Origin: Lachnospiraceae bacterium
Lineage (GTDB): Bacteria > Bacillota_A > Clostridia > Lachnospirales > Lachnospiraceae
DNA: 10,993 bases
Reading direction: 5' to 3'
Assembly (NCBI GenBank): GCA_017632755.1
Contig: JAGBQU010000129.1
Coordinates: forward strand, 1 to 10,993
In this document: positions 6,458 to 10,993 of the stretch, in pieces
How the letters are laid out: each line of letters begins with the position of its first letter
Numbering within the stretch: the stretch's first letter is position 1
Notes under the pieces: generated by a model
What the model was told of the DNA's origin: nothing
The model's database searches: none
What the model saw: the letters and a program-made list of their open reading frames with translations, nothing else
Program-made: the position numbers and the translations under genes

Positions 6458-8863
6458 TTAATCGATCTTTAAAATCAAGCCCAGAACACGTTTTGCACAC
6501 CTGACCAGATCGGCTCTCTCAAGAGCCCCCTTGTCCATGGCCTCCTTCACACGATCCGGGAAACCGCAAGCCATCTTCACATCATTGCCGGCCTTGATCT
6601 CCTTATACTGCTCGCCTCTGGTCCACCAGTCGGAGGTTACCATTCCGCCGAAGTTCCACTCCTCACGGAGAATGCCTTCCAGAAGTTCCTTATTCTCGGA
6701 AGCGCGATGACCGTTGATAACATTGTAAGCAGACATGATCACCCATGGATCAGCCTCTTTGACAATGATCTCAAAGCCCTTTAAGTAGATTTCTCTGAGC
6801 GCACGCTCGGAAAGTCTCGAATCACTGTGCTTGCGGTTTGTCTCCTTGTTATTGCAGGCAAAGTGCTTCACGGCAGCGCCGATATGCATGGACTGAATAC
6901 CTCTTACCATGGCAGCTGCCATCTTACCCGTCAAATACGGATCTTCCGAATAATATTCAAAGTTACGTCCGCAGAGAGGATTGCGGTGAATATTGACAGC
7001 CGGTGTCAGCCACACGGCAATGTTGTTCTCTTTTACTTCCTCTGCGCCGGCCTTTCCAACCTCCTCAAGCAGCTGAGGATTCCAGGTGGATGCGAGGAGC
7101 GTCGCACACGGCCATGCCGTTGTATTGAGACAGATGCGCAGTCCGGCAGGTCCGTCAGCCGTCATGATATTGGGAACGCCATACTCCGGAAGATTGCCAT
7201 ATCCGAAAGTGTTGGCAACCGATAAATTCTGTTGTCCGCCAAGAAGATGGATCAGATCCTCATCCGAGAGCTGAGCGACAAACTCATCAAGCGTCATGTT
7301 GCCCTTTGCCACCTCGATCAGCGGCTTTGCGCCTTCCGCATAGGGGTTCATCACCATGTAGCTCTCTCTCGGACGCACAGCCGGAACAAGTGCCTCCTCC
7401 GTACCGCCCTCCATCTTCACGATCACGCTCTCGTTCGGGTCATTCGGCGTTGTGAGCGGGAGCTCCTCATAGCTTCCGTCCGCAAGCAGACGTTTCTTTA
7501 AGCTGCTGGGAGCACATTTTTTGCTCAATGTGCACACAATTACGTCATCAGTCAATGTGTATACCTGCTCAAGCTTACGGGCATCTCTGACAGAATTTCC
7601 AAGGAAGAATGCATACTCTCCCTTCTCTAGGACATAGGAGGATGTGGAGATCTTTCCGAGATCATCAAAGGATGCCATATCATCACGAGCAAAGGACAAC
7701 GTAACCATCTGACTCTCGCCCGGAAGAAGACTTCTTGTCTTGACAAAAGCACCCAGCTCTCTGGCCGGCTTCATCAACCTGCCCTGCGGGCAGCTGTAAT
7801 AGAGCTGTACGACTTCCTTTCCTTCCACATCACCGGTATTGGTCACCGTTGCGGTTACCTTGACCGTTTCATCGTCTGTGCACACCGCTGTCGGCACGAT
7901 GGTAAAGTCTGTGTACGACAAACCAAAACCAAACGGATAGCAAACCTTTGCATCTGCTCCCTTGAGTGTTTCAAAATAACGGTATCCAACATAAATGTCT
8001 TCTGTATAGTCAACATAGAACGGAGATTCGTGGAAATTCTCGGTGGACGGATAGTCATCCAGACTGCCGGCAAACGTATCCGGGAGCTTTCCGGACGGAT
8101 TCACCTTTCCGCAGAGAATCTCAGCCATCGCCAAGCCGCCTTCCATACCTGCCTGCCATGCGATCAGTGCTGCGGAGAGCTTTTCATCCTCTTTGATCCA
8201 TGCTGTATCAATGACACCGCCGATATTCAGTACCACAACGATCCTGTCAAATACATTTTTGACCTTTTCAATCATCGTCTTCTCAGCCCCGGTCAGATAG
8301 AAATCACCGTCTTCAAAGATCTTACCGGCTGTCTTCGGCATGCTTGTCTCTGTTTCCCATGGATTGTATTCCTCATTGTATTCAATGCTGGAGCGATCCC
8401 AACCCTCACCGGAGAAGCGGCTGATCGTCACGATCGCCGTGTCGGCATAGCTGCGCGCTCCCGTAAGCAGATCATCGGGAAGTTCGGGCTCCACCGTCAT
8501 ACCAGGTGCCACGCCCTCCTGATACTGTCTGTCAACATCCTTTTTATAATATGTGGACAAAGGCTCATAGATATCTACCAGCTCACCCTGCAGTTTCAGT
8601 CCTTCATAAAGATTGCGCACATATGCAACATTCACATCGCCACTTCCGCCGCCGCCTTTTACGTAATCAAAACTGCCTTTTCCAAAAAGAGCCACCCGGC
8701 TTCCTTTTGCAAGCGGCAACAAATGCTTCTCATTTTTGATCAGAACCATACCTTCCGTCGCTACTTTCTTTGAGAGTGCGACATGCTCCTTGGAGACAGT
8801 CACATGCTCACCTTCCCTGAGTGGGAGATTTGGCTGATATAACACCCTTGTCCACTTTTCCAT
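6458..8863 (-). CDS. GH3 beta-glycosidase with reversed domain order
   Basis: An 801-residue cytoplasmic glycoside hydrolase of family 3, with no signal peptide. The alpha/beta sandwich domain comes first (about residues 30-320, ending YPFGFGLSYTDF). A fibronectin III-like domain follows (about 330-425). The TIM barrel is last (about 520-801), with DGPAGLR (570-576), KHFACNN (666-672) and the catalytic nucleophile Asp745 in MVTSDWW. Most GH3 enzymes have the barrel first; reversed order is known from Butyrivibrio fibrisolvens BglA and the Ruminococcus albus beta-glucosidase. SGEGWDR (151-157) probably supplies the acid/base Glu153. The likely substrate is an imported beta-gluco- or xylo-oligosaccharide, but specificity cannot be read. 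An upstream in-frame ATG at 8899 has an AAGGAG 11 bases away, so a 12-residue extension is possible. The start at 8863 is preferred for its closer AGAGGG and the family-like MEKWTRVLYQ. Confidence 0.93.
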   Translation of the reverse strand: MEKWTRVLYQPNLPLREGEHVTVSKEHVALSKKVATEGMVLIKNEKHLLPLAKGSRVALFGKGSFDYVKGGGGSGDVNVAYVRNLYEGLKLQGELVDIYEPLSTYYKKDVDRQYQEGVAPGMTVEPELPDDLLTGARSYADTAIVTISRFSGEGWDRSSIEYNEEYNPWETETSMPKTAGKIFEDGDFYLTGAEKTMIEKVKNVFDRIVVVLNIGGVIDTAWIKEDEKLSAALIAWQAGMEGGLAMAEILCGKVNPSGKLPDTFAGSLDDYPSTENFHESPFYVDYTEDIYVGYRYFETLKGADAKVCYPFGFGLSYTDFTIVPTAVCTDDETVKVTATVTNTGDVEGKEVVQLYYSCPQGRLMKPARELGAFVKTRSLLPGESQMVTLSFARDDMASFDDLGKISTSSYVLEKGEYAFFLGNSVRDARKLEQVYTLTDDVIVCTLSKKCAPSSLKKRLLADGSYEELPLTTPNDPNESVIVKMEGGTEEALVPAVRPRESYMVMNPYAEGAKPLIEVAKGNMTLDEFVAQLSDEDLIHLLGGQQNLSVANTFGYGNLPEYGVPNIMTADGPAGLRICLNTTAWPCATLLASTWNPQLLEEVGKAGAEEVKENNIAVWLTPAVNIHRNPLCGRNFEYYSEDPYLTGKMAAAMVRGIQSMHIGAAVKHFACNNKETNRKHSDSRLSERALREIYLKGFEIIVKEADPWVIMSAYNVINGHRASENKELLEGILREEWNFGGMVTSDWWTRGEQYKEIKAGNDVKMACGFPDRVKEAMDKGALERADLVRCAKRVLGLILKID

Positions 8864-8869
8864 GAAATT

Positions 8870-8875
8870 CCCTCT
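8870..8875 (-). promoter_or_regulatory. Ribosome binding site for the chosen GH3 start
   Basis: AGAGGG on the minus strand lies six bases before the ATG at 8863. A competing AAGGAG further upstream serves the ATG at 8899 and is partly paired in a small GGAG-TTT-CTCC hairpin (8904-8914), which would weaken it. Confidence 0.6.
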
Positions 8876-8939
8876 TTCCGGTCTCTGACCTCTTTTCATA
8901 TTTGGAGAAACTCCTTTTCCATTATCGCACAAAAGTGTA

Positions 8940-8945
8940 ATTATA
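8940..8945 (-). promoter_or_regulatory. Probable -10 box of the GH3 promoter
   Basis: A perfect TATAAT on the minus strand lies about 77 bases before the GH3 start in an AT-rich region. No good TTGACA-like -35 lies 16-18 bases upstream; the best is TGATTA. A promoter lacking a -35 box suggests activation by a regulator encoded elsewhere, as is common for glycosidase genes. Confidence 0.5.
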
Positions 8946-9026
8946 TCTAGAGGGATTATTTTCTAATCAGAGTAATATTTTAAGATGTTGTCCTTTCCCT
9001 GTCACAGAAAAAAATACGGCTGATTG

Positions 9027-9055
9027 TTGCCCGGATGACGCAGGGATGCTATACT
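9027..9055 (+). promoter_or_regulatory. Promoter of the MutS-like gene
   Basis: The -35 box TTGCCC (9027-9032) and -10 box TATACT (9050-9055) are 17 bases apart. The start codon is 40 bases downstream with the ribosome binding site AGAGGTG between. It diverges from the GH3 promoter. Confidence 0.65.
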
Positions 9056-9094
9056 AGGAGATAGTAAATCAAGAAGGAAAAGAGGTGCCTTTTT

Positions 9095-10693
9095 ATGGCT
9101 CTGCCCAACCGTTTGTTATACCCGCCCCAGTACGACCGAAGCAAGGAAATTCCCCTGAAGGATTTTTCCTTTATCCGTTCTCTCCAGATCGATGACATGA
9201 TCGTGCTGATCAAGGAAAGTCACCGTGGGCTCATGGATCTGAAACTGGAAAATTACTTCACCTCCGATCCCGAGGTCTTAGCCTATCGGCTGGAGATCGT
9301 AACGGATCTGGTAGAAAACCCAAAGCTCTATGAGATCTTTTGCAAATCCATCACGCTGATCCAGAATATACACGATTTGCGCCGTGCCATGAACAGTGAT
9401 TTTTCTGTGGAATCCGCACTGAGTAGCGTGCGTTATCTGGAAACTTATCAGGATATCGTGGATCTTTTTGCCGAGGGCATGAGGGATATCACGCCTGCAT
9501 CCAGAGGTCTGCGCGATTTTCGTGAGGGCATCCTCTCCGTTTACGACGGGCAGGAATACACCAATCTTCGCAGCGAACTTGCCCGCACGGAGGTACACTT
9601 CGGTAGTCTCAAGAGCGTGACGATAGGCGTCAACCTGGATCTGAATATGCGCGTGAAGGATGCCGGTGTCATCTCAATCAACGACAAGCCCTTCCACGCA
9701 GGCACCCTGATGGAGCGCCTGCTCAAAAAAGATCCCATGGATGCACATATGCTGATCTCTCCGCTCTATCCGCTCACCAAAGGTCTGCACGGGGAGGACC
9801 TAAAGGCCTTCAACTATTCGATCCAGTCGGCGCTGAATCTGATCTTCACAAAAGCGCTCAAGGATTTTGAACCTGTCATTCAGAAATATTTCGGAGTCAA
9901 CACCTCCTGCTTCACCGCTCTTTTGGATGATATCCGCTTCCTTACGGCAGGGGTAAAATTCATTCTGGAAATGAAGGAGAAGGGGTTTGCCATGTGTGCC
10001 CCGACCATCGCTCCCATGCAGGATAAGCTCTGTGAACTTGAGAGCGTTTACAATCCGATCCTTGCCCGCAAGTCCATCGAGCATACGATTGTTTCCAACT
10101 CGTTTACCTATGACGAGAACGGGCGTTTTTATCTCGTGACCGGTCCGAACCACGGCGGCAAGTCCATCTTTGCATACTCGATCGGCATGGCACAGGCGCT
10201 GTTCCAGCTGGGGCTTTTTGTTCCCGCCAAGTACGCACGGATGAGTCCCGTTTCCGGTATATTTACCCATTTCCCCTCCTCAGACGAGAACAATTACGGG
10301 AAAGGGCGACTGGAAAGTGAGTGCGCGCGGCTAGGCGCGATCATGAAAAAACTCTCCGATACCGATCTCCTCCTGATGGACGAATCCTTCTCCAGTACGA
10401 GCGGTCTTGAGGCGGGATACATCGCAACGGAGGTTCTCACCGGGATCGGTGTCATCGGCTGCGGCGGGATCTTTGTCACACACATTCACGATCTGCCCCA
10501 GCAACTGGACATCTACAACTCTCATCCGCAAAACAAGGGAAAGATCGACAATCTGGTGGCGCTGATGGAAAACAAGGAAAACGGCACGAGAAGTTACCGG
10601 GTGCAGAGAAGCACCCCCGAGGGGCTGAGCTATGCAAAGGATATTGCGAGCCGGTACGGATTGGATCTGGAAAGCATTATAGATGAGATCTAA
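9095..10693 (+). CDS. MutS-family ATPase lacking mismatch-recognition and Smr domains
   Basis: A 532-residue protein with a helical N-terminal region (about residues 1-330) that resembles the MutS core/clamp domain, then a MutS-type ATPase. The Walker A motif GPNHGGKS is at 350-357, corresponding to GPNMGGKS in MutS. SSDENNYGKGRLESECARL (395-413) contains the conserved signature region. The Walker B motif LLLMDESFSST is at 425-435, followed by the conserved THIHDLP histidine motif. It is far shorter than MutS1 (about 850) and MutS2 (about 780), with no mismatch-reading N-terminal domain and no C-terminal Smr nuclease domain. The function is unknown: DNA structure binding or recombination control are guesses. 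The ribosome binding site AGAGGTG precedes the ATG at 9095. It is transcribed alone from its own promoter and converges on cysE. Confidence 0.88.
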   Translation: MALPNRLLYPPQYDRSKEIPLKDFSFIRSLQIDDMIVLIKESHRGLMDLKLENYFTSDPEVLAYRLEIVTDLVENPKLYEIFCKSITLIQNIHDLRRAMNSDFSVESALSSVRYLETYQDIVDLFAEGMRDITPASRGLRDFREGILSVYDGQEYTNLRSELARTEVHFGSLKSVTIGVNLDLNMRVKDAGVISINDKPFHAGTLMERLLKKDPMDAHMLISPLYPLTKGLHGEDLKAFNYSIQSALNLIFTKALKDFEPVIQKYFGVNTSCFTALLDDIRFLTAGVKFILEMKEKGFAMCAPTIAPMQDKLCELESVYNPILARKSIEHTIVSNSFTYDENGRFYLVTGPNHGGKSIFAYSIGMAQALFQLGLFVPAKYARMSPVSGIFTHFPSSDENNYGKGRLESECARLGAIMKKLSDTDLLLMDESFSSTSGLEAGYIATEVLTGIGVIGCGGIFVTHIHDLPQQLDIYNSHPQNKGKIDNLVALMENKENGTRSYRVQRSTPEGLSYAKDIASRYGLDLESIIDEI

Positions 10694-10703
10694 ATGATCT
10701 CTG

Positions 10704-10742
10704 CCTCATCCACCTGATGCCAGAGGCATCAGGTGGATGAGG
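10704..10742. repeat. Perfect 18-bp hairpin after the MutS-like gene
   Basis: The arms 10704-10721 and 10725-10742 are exact reverse complements around the three-base loop AGA. A small GGGC-TTC-GCCC hairpin overlaps its end (10742-10752). It starts 10 bases after the stop codon of the MutS-like gene. No T-run follows in either direction, so it is not a classical terminator. It may stop 3'-to-5' mRNA decay for the two convergent transcripts. Confidence 0.85.
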
Positions 10743-10755
10743 GGCTTCGCCCTAT

Positions 10756-10815
10756 ATGTACGCAAAAAGATCATCCGCTTTATGCAAGCATAGCGGATGA
10801 TCTTTTTGCGTACAT
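10756..10815. repeat. 27-bp hairpin with CAAG tetraloop and TT bulge
   Basis: The arms 10756-10784 and 10789-10815 pair over 27 positions, with two extra T residues in the run at 10779-10781. The apex is ATG-CAAG-CAT. The descending arm carries CTTTTTG, but paired within the stem rather than after it. It ends 11 bases from the cysE stop codon. Its apex design matches the hairpin at 47-104. In the cysE transcript the loop would read CUUG and the bulged bases would be A. Confidence 0.85.
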
Positions 10816-10826
10816 GCAGTGCTCAT

Positions 10827-10993
10827 TTAGATCATATAGTACCATTCTTCGCTTTGTTTGAGTTCTTTGAAGTGATTCTTGCTCTTATTAATGAATTCCA
10901 GTTCCTGATTCCGGATGCTAACCCTGGTGTCGGGCGGAACAGATGTCGTGATAAAGACGTTGGACCCGATCACGGAATTGCTTCCGATGATCG
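10827..10993 (-). CDS. cysE: Serine O-acetyltransferase, C-terminal part (cut by window edge)
   Basis: Fifty-four codons and the stop of a leftward gene whose start lies beyond the window. The visible part reads IIGSNSVIGSNVFITTSVPP at its N-terminal edge, a run of left-handed beta-helix hexapeptide repeats. It is followed by DTRVSIRNQELEF and a charged, helical tail ending WYYMI. The VFITTSVPPDTRVS pattern matches the clostridial/EpsC-like branch of serine acetyltransferases. These make O-acetylserine, the substrate of CysK, from serine and acetyl-CoA. Other hexapeptide acyltransferases remain possible because the catalytic region is missing. The C-terminal Ile is notable: in the classic cysteine synthase complex the SAT C-terminal isoleucine inserts into the CysK active site. 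Confidence 0.75.
   Translation of the reverse strand, partial: IIGSNSVIGSNVFITTSVPPDTRVSIRNQELEFINKSKNHFKELKQSEEWYYMI

Noticed and set aside
8030..8773. 247-residue rightward frame opposite the GH3 gene
   Set aside because: It is antisense to the conserved sandwich domain, with Cys/His-rich shadow composition and no recognisable motif.
8864..8932. Longer GH3 start at 8932
   Set aside because: The added residues are unlike the family and no ribosome binding site precedes it. The TATAAT box at 8940-8945 would place the transcript start at or inside this stretch.
10704..10815. CRISPR array or inverted repeats of an insertion sequence
   Set aside because: The two elements are self-complementary hairpins, not direct repeats with spacers. 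No transposase or flanking target duplication is visible.
1..10993. tRNA, rRNA, riboswitch (including T-box before cysK) or phage genes
   Set aside because: No cloverleaf, rRNA stretch, T-box motif or phage-type protein was recognised. The cysK leader of about 60 bases is too short for a T-box.

Overview
The window looks like chromosomal DNA from an anaerobic Firmicute, most likely a Lachnospiraceae-type gut or rumen clostridium (Roseburia/Butyrivibrio relatives). The evidence is moderate GC, strong AGGAGG-type ribosome binding sites, Firmicute-type promoters, and protein types: a clostridial FruK, a GH3 glycosidase with reversed domain order, a cysteine-free Rrf2 regulator beside cysK, and a Smr-less MutS-like ATPase. 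The assignment is inference from protein character; no rRNA or other taxonomic marker is present. No tRNA, transposase, integrase, phage gene or CRISPR array was seen.

Layout. Bases 1-243 hold a 26-bp imperfect hairpin and the leader of a rightward sugar operon. fruK (244-1149) and ptsI (1168-2874) follow, 18 nt apart, closed by an intrinsic terminator. They encode 1-phosphofructokinase and PTS Enzyme I, so the pair serves PEP-driven fructose uptake and entry into glycolysis. The fructose EII and HPr are not in the window.

A leftward cluster occupies 2949-5193. It is read in the order cysK (cysteine synthase), an Rrf2/CymR-like repressor, then a cytoplasmic serine esterase. The gaps are short (37 and 27 nt), and a good promoter upstream of cysK carries an inverted repeat over its -35 box. 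Cysteine-responsive autoregulation is the natural reading. Also leftward, tcdA (5331-6098) encodes the t6A-cyclising dehydratase of tRNA modification. The next 355 bases hold terminator-like hairpins and a 58-codon ORF that looks like an internally deleted glycosidase gene. Then comes a large GH3 beta-glycosidase (6458-8863).

A divergent promoter region separates the GH3 gene from a rightward MutS-like ATPase (9095-10693). That gene converges on the 3' end of a leftward serine O-acetyltransferase (cysE, 10827 to the window edge), which would supply the O-acetylserine used by CysK. Two long hairpins fill the convergent gap. The second shares its apical design (two-T bulge, short stem, CAAG tetraloop) with the hairpin at the window start. 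This recurring structure is the least explained signal here. The mini-ORF, the esterase in the cysteine cluster and the orphan MutS-like ATPase are the other points worth following. No wholly new multi-gene system is evident.
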